From Paramacrobiotus richtersi (taxonomy: Eukaryota; Tardigrada; Eutardigrada; Parachela; Macrobiotidae): a stretch of 22,176 nt of DNA. Of this stretch, positions 1 to 7,896 are shown one piece after another. The DNA is taken from assembly GCA_034698045.1 (NCBI GenBank), contig JAQGAU010000988.1:1-22176 (forward strand). The letters are read 5' to 3'. Below the pieces are notes generated by a model that searched no databases, had not been told where the DNA came from, and was given only the letters and a program-made list of their open reading frames with translations. A program made the position numbers and the translations under genes. How positions within the stretch are numbered: position 1 is the stretch's first letter; each line of letters opens with the position of its first letter.

Positions 1-66
1 ATTTGCCAGATTATATGGGGTTGTCTCTCTTTGGCCGTCCACGTATTTCCGTGTTCCCTAGAAGAC

Positions 67-780
67 CTCCAAGATTTTGCGCATGGATGAGGGCACCTTG
101 TTGGCCGTTGTCGACGAGTCCCTGGAGCACGTCCTTGGTCTGTGAAACGAGCGGAAATCCGGCTTCCGCGCAATCCGTCGTTCACGCATCGCGCATCACG
201 CATCACGCATCGCGCGGGATATGCTAAACTCGATCCACCAGATGATGGTCCATGCACATCGGCTTGAAACGTCCTCTAATTAAGTCAAAAGGGGTGCCTT
301 ACCGTGCCTATAGTAAACGGGGTGAAAGGGCGATTTTGCTATTTTTTATTATTTCGGCATTAAGTGTGTAACTATTGCTGTCCTTTGTTTGGTGTTGATC
401 GGATCCGGTGTTTGCCAGTGAATTATACGCATCAGTTCCCATGCAGCAACCTCCTGGTAATGTGTGGAAAGGAGTCATATCTACTCGTGCAATTTGGATG
501 GAAATATACGTTGGTGCTGAATCGCATCTTCTTGGTCTTTCGAAGTAACGCTTTTTTCTCTCGAATATCTGCTGATTTTTGACTAAGCTGAAATGTGTTC
601 GTTACATGTAATGGTGCAGAAAATCGATGGCAGAAGTTCTTTTTTTGCCTGTGCTTCGCCGATCGAGAATGGTGATATTTTGACGGATGATTCCAACAGG
701 AACATCGTCTCAATGTGTGTGGAACTAGGGTTTCGGCAGAGCTTCGTTGGTTGCAGTTACTCATCGGGTATCAACTTCTA
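67..780 (+). repeat. Family A repeat, copy 1 (diverged)
   Basis: Several blocks match three other places in the window. Bases 80-140 match 14550-14590 and 18170-18232 (a GC-rich core in which ATGGATGAGGGC and GTCGACGAGTCC are recognisable). Bases 222-365 match 18727-18850 (TGCTAAACTCGATCC, then AGGGGTGCC). Bases 366-600 match 18851-19080 (GTTGATCGGATCC, CCCATGCAGCAACCT, GGTAATGTGTGGAAA). Bases 665-700 resemble 14990-15025 (GATGATTCCAACAG). Compared with the copy at 18.1 kb it lacks the roughly 400 bases holding the exon-like frame there. The several short open frames here have no shared codon pattern and I treat them as chance. Function of the family is unknown. Confidence 0.7.
183..218 (+). 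repeat. Short tandem CGCATCACG-type repeat
   Basis: Three to four imperfect copies of a 9-10 base unit (CGCATCGCG / CGCATCACG) follow one another. The homologous place in the family A copy at 18270-18285 has only a single unit, so this is a local expansion by slippage. Confidence 0.75.
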
Positions 781-972
781 ATACGTTACTGTTCTGTTTC
801 TTCCGCGTTGTCTCCACATAATTTTTTTTGTGATTTTCTCCGTTGTTTCTTTTTATGTCTGTCCGGCATTACTGCACTGCGAGAAAAGTGAGCCAGCTGC
901 CAGCGCACGTTGAACTGAGGGGTATCATCTCGTTGGAGAATTTTTCGAAATGGAATTTCCCCGAACATCATT

Positions 973-1045
973 GTGGTCGAGTGGCAATGCTGGTCACACA
1001 AAGCGGCAAAGCCTCCGGTTCGATTCCGACTTAGTCCACTTTTTT
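973..1045 (+). other. tRNA-like (SINE-head-like) pol III promoter relic
   Basis: An A-box-like string TGGTCGAGTGG (973-983) is followed 33 bases later by a B-box-like GGTTCGATTCC (1017-1027), the spacing found in tRNA genes, and a T7 run follows at 1039-1045. The T stem keeps only three pairs (CGG/CCG around the loop) and I can find no acceptor stem, so this is not an intact tRNA. It fits a decayed tRNA or the head of a tRNA-derived SINE. Related A-box-like strings of the form CGTAGTGNAGTGG recur at about 5669, 10636, 16676 and 20208, and reversed near 5865 and 13690. Confidence 0.4.
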
Positions 1046-1140
1046 TCATTTTTTGTAACTCTCATGACCCGATATGTTTTAAGAAACAGTGCGAGTTCCA
1101 TTGCAAGTGTTATTCTTTAAATGCGGATCGTTTTGTTTAG

Positions 1141-1280
1141 TTCTGGTTATGGGAGGAGTTTGTGGAGATCTTCCTGTTCCCTGCAGGCAACGAGTCGGCG
1201 ACCAAGAATGATGCTCTCGCTATGGAGAACAATGTCGTCTTGACAGCGAGGGAGCGGCGAAAGCCTCTCATAGGAACGAG
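1141..1280 (+). CDS. Exon-like open segment, 46 codons, unknown product
   Basis: This GC-richer segment opens directly after a good 3' splice-site string (TCGTTTTGTTTAG, AG at 1139-1140) and closes at a good 5' splice-site string (GAG|GTAACT at 1278-1286). In the frame starting at 1141 it reads 46 codons plus two bases. Reading on would hit TAA at 1282, and the AG itself forms an in-frame TAG just upstream, so the open frame matches the splice-bounded interval almost exactly. The peptide begins FWLWEEFVEIFLFPAGNES and continues with a charged stretch containing ARERRKP. The fragment LFPAG also occurs in a short frame near 18695-18725, beside family A copy 4. I do not recognise the protein. 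It could be an exon of a real or dead gene, or part of the family A element. No partner exon was found nearby. Confidence 0.35.
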
Positions 1281-1430
1281 GTAACTGCGTAGGTGTTTCA
1301 TACTAAAGAAATTTATTGTTTCGTAATGAACAGGCTGAAATACACGTGGCTGAATGTGCAACTGTGAACGTCTGTGTCAACGGTGAATGCGTTTCATTGG
1401 CCCGAAATGGACATTTGTTACTCACCATTA

Positions 1431-1673
1431 GATCGGTGGATTATTCTCTGGGATCGAGGAGTGCGGCTCACTGCACCGGAGTTTGAAGTATGTGTTTCGT
1501 TTTCCTAGGTGATCAGCACATCATGATCAGGCAATATCCAGGCCTAGGTAATCGGCCTGTTAGCGTATGACATACAGCGATGTTCGAACAGCACATTGAA
1601 CAACATGGAAGCCGTAGAACAGTGGCTAGTCGCTTTGGTCTCTACTGTTGTGCTAAACTTATGCCTAAGTTAT
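1431..1673 (+). repeat. Family B repeat, copy 1
   Basis: About 240 bases align with 11066-11290 in the same orientation and with 15172-15457 in reverse orientation. Shared landmarks are GAGGAGTGCGGCTC, GATCAGGCAATATC, TCGGCCTGTTAGCGTATGA and CCGTAGAACAGTGGCTAGT. The reverse strand carries a frame shared by all copies (SYANRPIT...ILPDHDVLIT in copy 2); here it is broken by two in-frame TAG codons. Copy 1 stops abruptly at TTATT, where the GGTGACC end of the hairpin array begins. Copies 2 and 3 continue for about 50 more bases. Confidence 0.85.
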
Positions 1674-1674
1674 T

Positions 1675-1756
1675 GGTGACCGCTATGCGCCCCGACAATC
1701 GGGGCGCAAAGTAAATTGGCTATGCGCCCCGAACCGGGGCGCGAAGTAAAATGGCT
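1675..1756 (+). repeat. GC-rich hairpin array, left end (family C)
   Basis: Begins GGTGACCGCTATGCGCCCC and holds two hairpin units about 37 bases apart. In the first, TGCGCCCCGA (1686-1695) and TCGGGGCGCA (1699-1708) form a perfect 10-bp stem with loop CAA. In the second, GCGCCCCG (1724-1731) pairs with CGGGGCGC (1735-1742) around AAC. Units are joined by AAGTAAATTGGCTAT-like linkers. The array is the mirror image of 4421-4497, so the two mark the ends of an inverted-repeat structure. The flanks are TATT outside this end and ATTC outside the other, so a 3-base ATT target duplication is possible. Confidence 0.85.
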
Positions 1757-1794
1757 GTAAATAAATAACAAAATAAATAAAAAATATTATTAAG

Positions 1795-1880
1795 TACATG
1801 AATAGATAAAGATTCAAGATATTAAAACGCTAAAGCAAGTGGGGCGAAATCTGAAAATAATAAAACAAAATTCTCGGTTA
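1795..1880 (-). repeat. Segment matching 19085-19200 in reverse
   Basis: Read on the minus strand, this segment matches 19085-19165 closely (shared GAATTTTGTTTTATTATTTT and CTTGCTTTAGCGTTTTAATA). The similarity runs on through the AT-rich stretch to about 1757. Both copies keep the same reading ENFVLLFS-F-PLALAF followed by TAA. The minus strand here also has a good splice-acceptor string ending CAG (1853-1851), changed to CAA in the 19-kb copy. The continuation of the 19-kb locus is found not here but beyond 4498, which points to an inversion. Confidence 0.75.
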
Positions 1881-2113
1881 TGGCAGCTTCGATAAATCTC
1901 TTGCAAGCCGCTGAAGCCCGTGCAAGACAATCAGAACATAAATCGAATGAGCAGGTCAGAAACGATGCCAAAACATATCTGTTAAATGAATCTCCGATTG
2001 GCACTCTTGGACTCGCAGATATTTGCTGCAGCATGGACGCGTTATGTCGCGTTAGTCGGCGTTCGTCCTCAAGGAAACATAGCAAACTGACGTGGTTGCT
2101 GTGGCTGTTGTGA
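1880..2113 (+). CDS. Candidate small frame, 77 codons, unknown
   Basis: An ATG-started frame lies in a GC-richer patch. The first 50 residues are charged and helix-like (MAASINLLQAAEARARQSE and onward), followed by a Cys/Arg/Ser-rich part and a Trp/Leu-rich tail. The opposite strand is open over nearly the same interval (1822-2133, 103 codons) and shares its last residues with a frame at 19.1 kb, so the true coding strand, if any, is unclear. I recognise neither product. The position inside the foldback-like interval suggests cargo or a host fragment carried with it. Confidence 0.2.
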   Translation: MAASINLLQAAEARARQSEHKSNEQVRNDAKTYLLNESPIGTLGLADICCSMDALCRVSRRSSSRKHSKLTWLLWLL

Positions 2114-2133
2114 CTGTCATACTGCGGCTGCAA

Positions 2134-2717
2134 AACTTAATTACTGATAACAATGAAATACAGATATAAAAAATCAACTAAAAAACAGAATAAATGGTCA
2201 TAATAAGGGAAAGGTCAACAATTAGAAACTGTAATTGACATGAAACTGAATCAAAATAATAACTAAAAATAAATAAAAATAATAACTAAAATATAATCAA
2301 TATTAGCCAGAATTGATGTGACACCAGTAAACGATAAAAAAGTATCGGAAAAATGAATTAGTCATAAACAACAGAACATATTATTATATAAAGGAAAACA
2401 GTCAACAACAACCAAATCTTGTCCTCCGCTTTGTACATAACGATCCTTGTACTTCGTAGTATACAGTTTCGATTGGTGCCAATCGGCAATCAGTAACTAA
2501 CCAACAAATTAAGGAAGCCGCGCTATTCCTTAACTGACTCTCCGGCAGCCATAAAAGGAAATAGTAAGGTAATGCACTGCAGTTATATATGGATAACCAA
2601 GATAAAATTGCGCAAGCAAGTACCGAAAGCCCAACTGAAACTTCCCGAGGGAAACTATATATACAAAAAAAACTTACCAAATGAGACGATGAGCGCAAAC
2701 AGTTGAATAACTTACGA
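2134..2717. other. AT-rich stretch without a recognisable gene
   Basis: Rich in AATAA, TAAATAAA and ACTAAAA runs. A 98-codon minus-strand frame (2402-2698) is open, but it has a composition typical of chance translation of AT-rich DNA and no recognisable motif. I found no match to other parts of the window. Confidence 0.5.
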
Positions 2718-2812
2718 AATGGCTATGCGCCCCGACAATCGGGGCGCAAAGTATTATGGCTATGCGCCCCAAATCGGGGCGCAAAGTAAATTAAATGGCT
2801 GTGCGCCCCTTA
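2718..2812 (+). repeat. GC-rich hairpin array, internal (family C)
   Basis: Two and a half units lie in the same orientation as the left-end array. The first hairpin is TGCGCCCCGA (2726-2735) with TCGGGGCGCA (2739-2748), identical to the first hairpin at 1686-1708. The second is TGCGCCCC (2763-2770) with GGGGCGCA (2776-2783). The third unit stops after TGTGCGCCCC, so it keeps only one side of its stem. There is no GGTGACC at the outer edge. Confidence 0.85.
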
Positions 2813-2917
2813 TTTTCGAATATCGTGCTTTACATAAAGAAACCATTTCAAACCAGTACTTTTGATTTTGTGGCGACTATTCTGCCATATAGAAACGGCC
2901 ATAGAAATGCGCCCTCG

Positions 2918-3123
2918 TTTCCGAACATATTGGCTGATGTTTTCAGTTTTAATGATAGCTTTCAACCATTTCGAAATACTGCTTCGTCCCGGTAATTAGC
3001 GGTTGCGGGATGTTGACCAATTGATATCCAAAGCGTAGGCACAACAGGGTCATTGTTCACGGTTCAAAAATGGTCGGTCTTGTTGTAGAACGTCTAAACG
3101 ATGTCCTCTACCTTCTCAGGCTC
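2918..3123 (+). repeat. 206-bp inverted arm, left
   Basis: Pairs base for base with 3937-4142 read in reverse, with no gaps. By eye I count five or six differences, about 97.5% identity. Similarity drops sharply at both edges (outside TTTCCGAACAT and inside TCTCAGGCTC). The arms are far more alike than any other repeat pair here, so they are young or kept alike by gene conversion or by pairing with each other. Confidence 0.92.
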
Positions 3124-3370
3124 CTGTCGGACGTGCTGGACGACCGTATTCGTATAGCCAGTGAAGATTCAGAACTCCGGTGTACGTGACTGACATGTCC
3201 AGGTATTCCTTCGCTAAGGCGCACGCCACAGACACCACTTTTTTGCGTCACGTGGCTCCTGAATTACGGGAATGATGCCTTGCTCGCCCTTATCCGTACT
3301 CTGGTCCAGGTTTCGCTGCTGCATATGCCAAGATAGAGTACAATGTACATGCACTCTATTAGGAAGTACG

Positions 3371-3562
3371 AAGGAACTGTTTCAATTTTTAGGTCGAAAA
3401 CTTTTTGAAAAGTCAGGAGATCCGCGCTCTGGATCATTTTTGAAACAGCGTTTTTCTGTTGCTATTGTTAAAGGCAATGCCGCCGCAGCAGTTTTAGGGG
3501 CGCTGCCGAGTGTTAAAGCGCGGGTTAATGAACGAGATGAGATTGGATGTTTTAACACGTAA
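3371..3562 (+). pseudogene. Retroelement-like ORF fragment in the arm spacer
   Basis: Bases from 3371 encode a helical segment with GRKLFEKSGDPRSG, FLKQRFSVAIVKGN and VLGALPS, ending at TAA (3560-3562). A second, diverged version of the same segment is on the minus strand at 4585-4806 (GKKLF-TGESRS-FLFQRLSLEIMRGN-ILATVPS). The shared pattern G-[KR]-K-L-F-x3-[SG]-[DE]-x-R-S-x3-F-L-x-Q-R plus R/K-G-N resembles, from memory only, the C-terminal part of proteins of invertebrate retroelements; I cannot name the family with certainty. The frame can be extended upstream to 3272, but that part has no counterpart in the second copy. No catalytic reverse-transcriptase motif is visible, so this is a remnant. 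Confidence 0.45.
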
Positions 3563-3936
3563 CGCAACGTGTAGTGGTCTTGTGTGAAAACGCTGATACT
3601 ATGAGAGGAATAAATTATGTTCAGCACTCTATTAGTCTCTATACACAGTTAAATACACATGTACTCTATCTTGCATATGCAATTCATCGCGCTCATGAAC
3701 TGGCTATTTCGGATGCGTATATATAGGGTGCGCGTCAGAAGTCATACAAGGTCTACAGACAGACGTTTTCCTATGCAATATTGTGCTTGAAAATTCAGCA
3801 AATAGGAGTGATAACATACCCGCTGACCAGTGAGGTTAAACATATTGGCAAGACAAATGTACTTTCAGGCACTTATTAATGCATATTCAAATGTACTGTA
3901 ATTTGTGCATTTGCGTTGATATTGGCGATATGAACC

Positions 3937-4142
3937 GAGCCTGAGAAGGGAGAGGACATCGTTTAGGCGTTCTACAACAAGACCGACCATTTTTGAACCG
4001 TGAACAATGACCCTGTTGTGCCTACGCTTTAGATATCAATTGGTCAACATCCCATAACCGCTAATTACCGGGACGAAGCAGTATTTCGAAATGGTTGAAA
4101 GCTATCATTAAAACTGAAAACATCAGCCAATATGTTCGGAAA
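3937..4142 (-). repeat. 206-bp inverted arm, right
   Basis: Reverse-complement partner of 2918-3123, same length, about 97.5% identical by eye. The spacer between the arms is 813 bases (3124-3936). A single strand could fold into a 206-bp stem with the spacer as loop. Confidence 0.92.
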
Positions 4143-4420
4143 TGAGGGAGCAATAGTCATAAGAAAACCAATTCTCGAGCGGCGTATACACTTATTCCAG
4201 GACAGGCGGAAGTTTTACGATTGGCAGTGAAATGTCTACTTCGACAAGACTTAGAAGAACCTAATGGTTTACACCTTTACCTTACACATAGCTACAAATG
4301 CGCACGAGCATTACAGAGCAATAAAACTTCCAGGCATCGGCTATGGAAACTCGAAGCGATAAACCTTATTATTCCGTAAAAATCCGGAGCGTACAGTGAT
4401 TATTTCGTGAAAGCCAATCG
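4143..4420. other. Unique segment between right arm and right hairpin array
   Basis: This is longer than the corresponding left segment (2813-2917) and shows no similarity to it, so the structure is asymmetric outside the arms. One plus-strand frame stays open for about 77 codons (4146-4379) without an ATG at its head. Its codons show nothing recognisable and I do not call it. Confidence 0.45.
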
Positions 4421-4497
4421 TTTTATTTCGCGCCCCGATGCGGGGCGCACAGCCATTTTACTTCGCGCCCCGGTTGTCGGGGCGCATAGCGGTCACC
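4421..4497 (-). repeat. GC-rich hairpin array, right end (family C)
   Basis: Inverted copy of 1675-1756, ending GGTCACC (4491-4497). Hairpins are GCGCCCCG (4430-4437) with CGGGGCGC (4441-4448) around ATG, and GCGCCCCG (4465-4472) with CGGGGCGC (4478-4485) around GTTGT. The loops differ from those of the left end while the stems are kept, which suggests that the fold rather than the exact sequence is preserved. Confidence 0.87.
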
Positions 4498-4584
4498 ATT
4501 CATTTATAGTTCTTTATAGTTGTACTTATAAATGTGTTTATTTGGCATAAGCCCGATTGTACTAGACTAACGAAGAAAAGCAGA

Positions 4585-4806
4585 TTACACAAAGAATTTG
4601 TCCCAGTTAGAGCGAGAAGGGACAGTGGCTAAGATCAAACTAACGTTACCGCGCATAATTTCCAAACTTAAACGCTGAAACAAAAAACATGTCGAACGAC
4701 TTTCTCCAGTCCTCACAAACAACTTCTTACCAATCTCTTTATACAATGCTACCGCCTCGACACACCAAACGCCAAATGATTCACATGCAAGAGGCACAAA
4801 ATTGCA
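4585..4806 (-). pseudogene. Retroelement-like ORF fragment, second copy
   Basis: On the minus strand from 4806 the frame reads CNFVPLACESFGVW, then ALYKEIGKKLFVRTGESRS, FLFQRLSLEIMRGN and ATVPS, ending at a stop at 4585-4587. The second half matches the fragment at 3371-3562. Adding the FVPLA-E-G-W block strengthens the resemblance to the C-terminal region of invertebrate retroelement proteins (from memory, not checked by search). It lies just outside the right hairpin array and opposite in direction to the first fragment. No start, catalytic core or poly-A tail can be assigned. A decayed, 5'-truncated retroelement copy is the likeliest reading. Confidence 0.45.
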
Positions 4807-4825
4807 ACGCTCCAGGATTGTACTT

Positions 4826-4975
4826 ATGCATTTATTTCTGTTCATTTACATACACTTTTATAATATTTATATATCAATATAAATTAAAACAAGTATGTCG
4901 TTTTCATTGCCGTGTCAATATTGACGTACAGTCATCATAACAATCAATACCAATGAACTGATATTATGTGACAGG
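4826..4975 (+). repeat. Family D repeat, copy 1
   Basis: Aligns with 19228-19360 (ACATACAC, ATAATATTTATA, ATATAAATTA, GTATGTCGTTTT, TTGCCGTGTCAAT, TTGACGTACAGTC with small changes) and with 16430-16510 (TTTTTATGGACGTGTCAATAATGATATACAGTCGTC region). AT-rich with a few conserved islands. Function unknown. Confidence 0.7.
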
Positions 4976-5384
4976 TATTTTATAAATGATATGAATCAAG
5001 GCAGATAAGTAGTATGCTGTGTATTATCACCATACACTCTAGAAATAAACATCTTTATTTCCGCAATTAGTTAACAACTTAACAATAATCCACTGCAGTC
5101 GTCACTATCGTCGGCTGTTTTTTTTTCATCCCCAAAATTATTGTTCTTTAGTAAATGTACCTTAACTGCATTTATTGATAGTTTTAATCAATAAATAAAT
5201 CATCAGGCAATATCCGGCCTTGGCTAATGTGTCCTGATGATTTGGTACGCCATCAAAATTTAACTATAATTTAAAATAAATAACTGGAGAATTAACATTT
5301 TTTTTGCGGTTACTACATGGTCTGTATACTGTATCAGAAGTTTCACATGATAGAAATCAGTCAGTCAGACAATAAATAAATATT
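4976..5384. other. AT-rich stretch with a small B fragment
   Basis: No gene is visible. At 5198-5230 the string ATCATCAGGCAATATCCGGCC resembles the middle of family B (1520-1545). It sits within a short inverted repeat, AATCATCAGG (5198-5207) and CCTGATGATT (5233-5242) with a 25-base loop. Confidence 0.5.
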
Positions 5385-6320
5385 TTAAATCAGAGCAGAT
5401 AACATTTAAAAAATTACAAATATAAATAAATAATAAAATTCGAACAAATAGTAGATGATTTAAATAATAAAACGTAACATATGAATGCATGTCACAGTTT
5501 CACTACGAGGAAAAGCTGAGGAATAATTATGAGCAGAACGTGCAGGATGCCTTGGCCATTTTCTAGTCAACGATTCTCACTCATTTTTATTCTGCGTTTT
5601 GTTTTATTTTCGTACTTTTTCATATGAATTGGTATTTGTGCATATGCTAGGAGAATGCACTTGTGATCGTAGTGTAGTGGCATCGATGGTCGCTTTCCTC
5701 GAAGGACTACAGAGCTCTTCTTAGTAATAACAACCAGCGGGTTCATATTTTAATTCAGTATGTACTTTTTTCAAGAAAATCATTATTACAATAAATGTCA
5801 GCAGATGCAGCAGTCAGAAATTAACGTGTGAATCCAAATGAGTCAAGTCATGCCACTGTACTACGTTTCTTACCGTGACCGGCGTAACGCAGTTCTGCTA
5901 CTCTTTTACCACCTTTTGCGAGGTTTTCGAGGTTCGTCAGTAAAATTTCCAACCACATCTGAACTTGCCACTATGATCAAATGTTTTTAAACCTGATTCA
6001 AAAATTTTTCGAGAATAGTGAACAGTGCTGGTAAATTCTTTATAACTGTTTTATTCTAGTTCGGCATGGACCGAATGGTAAAAAACCCGGGATTTGTTGG
6101 TTGTTGGTTGTTGACCGTGTTCCTTTAGTATATATTTCTTTTTTTCATGATTATTTAGTCTTGAGATACTCCTGCATCGTTTAGTGATGAAATATGAGTG
6201 CTCCATTTTTTTACCAATTTATGACCAAATCGTTTGTGGTGTAGGTAATTTTTATGTCAATGCCGGCTTCGATCAGTTCGATGTGGTTTCTTTCTCGTTG
6301 TTCTAACAATAACTAGAATT
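5385..6320 (+). repeat. Family E duplication, copy 1
   Basis: Collinear with 13005-14285. Matching blocks are 5390-5510 with 13020-13140 (ATATAAATAAATAATAAAAT, CACAGTTTCACTA), 5660-5700 with 13440-13475, 5765-5830 with 13545-13605 (AATGTCAGCAGATG), 5850-5900 with 13990-14030, 5950-6060 with 14090-14200 (ATCTGAACTTGCCA, TTTTATTCTAGTT), and 6228-6300 with 14205-14275 (AAATCGTTTGTGGTGT). An A-box-like CGTAGTGTAGTGG lies at 5669-5681. No coding frame is conserved between the copies. Confidence 0.75.
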
Positions 6321-7727
6321 AGCCCATCGTTTTAACGTTATGACTGGTGTCGTAGCGGCGTGGCACCTGGTCGATGTGTTGCGCACTTCCCATTTGGTCT
6401 GCGTGAATATATAGCATCATATACGAACATCTTTTTTTGTATTACACAGTACTCTGTATGTTTGGCAGTGTCCGAATCTGCGGTTTTGGTTGAAAAACAT
6501 ATTCGATCAACAATTCAACGTCCACGGAATTTTAGGATTTTAACTAAAACACGCGTGTATATAGGTTACGTAACAACGATATAAAAAAAGAAAGCTGTTT
6601 TTTACCATCTTTTCATCTTATTTGCACATTAGAAATACCACACAACCAGGTAGCTAACAAAAGTACGCACGTATGACCAACAATGCCACTTCACTACGAT
6701 ACGACATTACACGGAAGGCGCATCATGATCATGTCCAGCTGACATGCATGAACGTATATGTCTCAGATCGTCTATTTCTGCGGTATTTCCATGCCGATTT
6801 TTTGTTATTGTACTTTATGGACTTTTCGTATATTTGCTGGAAAAAATTGTGGCCTCAGAACGTTTCGAGAGCGTCCTGCACAATTTCACAGCAAATTAAC
6901 AAAATCGGAACAACCGCAGAAAATCGGAACAACAACAAAAACTTATTAGAGGTACATTTGTCGTTGAGCTGCGAATCAAACGAAATGGAAAAAATTAGAC
7001 AAGTATTTACAAATACGACCACAAGGGTGTGACAGTGATTCTACCTAACAATAAATACAGCTAGCGCTACATATCAGTTTTCATTTTTTGCGAATAAATT
7101 ATGTCGAACTGCTTCTATACAGTATGTCGAACTGTATTTGGAATTGTCTGTATCGGACGGCAAAATCTCTGATTATGTCATGAAAATACGTTCAGCCAAC
7201 TGGGAAAAGTTGGTACGTATCCTTCTCGTTTAATTTACAAAATAAGTTTGTGCTGAATTGCTGAAATTTTTGTACAATGTTCCCTGAATGGAAGGACGCT
7301 TGATTCTGCCTTATTGTCGTAGATCACAGCGGTAGTTAATTATGCAACTACGTCTACTGGGTGGATTTTTTTAAGGGGTGTGTGGTTTCTCTAATTAAGC
7401 CAGAAGGCAGATTTGGATCTGGTTTACGTGAAGATTCAATAAAACAGAAAACGTACGGAAGCAAAATCGTAAAAAAGCTGATGAAGACAATCCGCGCTTC
7501 CGCTATGGGTTTAGGGTTTGATGCTTAACGTCTACACAACACAAGGGCAAAAATCCCTTATCGAGGTCAGTAGACAACAAAACATTCTGTGACATACGAC
7601 GAAAGAAAAGTAACAAAGAAATACAGCTGCTACATGAGTCTTACATGGTAATGAATCAGGCAAACAACGAACTCTAAAAGCTAAAATGCATTAGAAAAAA
7701 CCGATACAGACTATTGTATATTACAAA

Positions 7728-7770
7728 TCAGTATTTCGTAAACCAATACTTCGTAAACCAAGTATTTCGT
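7728..7770 (+). repeat. Three tandem copies of TATTTCGTAAACCAA
   Basis: The unit TATTTCGTAAACCAA (with TACTTC in the second copy) occurs three times in a row. The matching place at 20970-20985 has a single unit, so this is a local tandem expansion. It makes the repeated NQYFVNQ peptide of the overlapping open frame, which is therefore a by-product. Confidence 0.85.
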
Positions 7771-7796
7771 AATATGCATGATGGTTCTGTGTGTAT

Positions 7797-7896
7797 GAGC
7801 AACGGGAGCTACTTGTACATGCTCGACTGCCAGGGCTCCAGGAAGAGATGGGTGGCAGTTATTTCGCATGCTAGGCTAGCGCTGATGTCCCAGTAA
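7797..7896 (+). pseudogene. Short coding-like relic shared with 21.4 kb
   Basis: Reads MSNGSYLYMLDCQGSRKRW on the plus strand and ends at TAA 7894-7896. The copy at 21421 keeps the same peptide (one change, M to I) before diverging. The minus strand is also open in the 21-kb copy, whereas here it carries a TAG and two small deletions that together keep the frame. Which strand was coding is undecided. Confidence 0.3.

Larger units (their letters stand above)
1675..4497. mobile_element. Foldback-like element with hairpin-array ends
   Basis: The 2.8-kb interval starts with GGTGACC and ends with GGTCACC. Its terminal 70-80 bases are inverted copies of each other made of tandem GC hairpins. A third array at 2718-2812 lies in the orientation of the left one, so 2718-4497 can be read as a nested 1.8-kb element. 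Inside the nested part are two inverted 206-bp arms and a spacer with a retroelement-like remnant. I see no transposase. Foldback elements are known for long, internally repeated inverted ends, and that resemblance is the basis for the call. The alternative is two or three separate hairpin insertions that later served as inversion breakpoints. Confidence 0.5.

Noticed and set aside
432-764. 110-codon minus-strand frame in family A copy 1
   Set aside because: In copy 4 the corresponding minus frame (19121-18864) is only partly in register and is broken by indels. There is no motif, so it is a by-product of the repeat.
973-1037. Functional tRNA gene
   Set aside because: A- and B-box-like strings are well spaced, but the acceptor stem is absent and the T stem has only three pairs, so it cannot form a cloverleaf.
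1675-2812. Regular GC palindromic repeats as a CRISPR array
   Set aside because: The units are nearly contiguous, with linkers of about 15 bases that are themselves repeated. There are no unique spacers of constant length, and the sequence context is eukaryotic.
4146-4379. 77-codon open stretch without ATG
   Set aside because: A length expected by chance over six frames of 22 kb, with no motif and no second copy.
6673-7032. 119-codon frame as a gene
   Set aside because: The reversed copy at 20238-20014 diverges by frameshift after the identical stretch, and a second overlapping frame is open in the same DNA. The sharing reflects DNA identity, not protein conservation.
7507-7525. Telomere-like GGTTTAGGGTTT
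   Set aside because: Only about one and a half units, with no array and no chromosome-end context.
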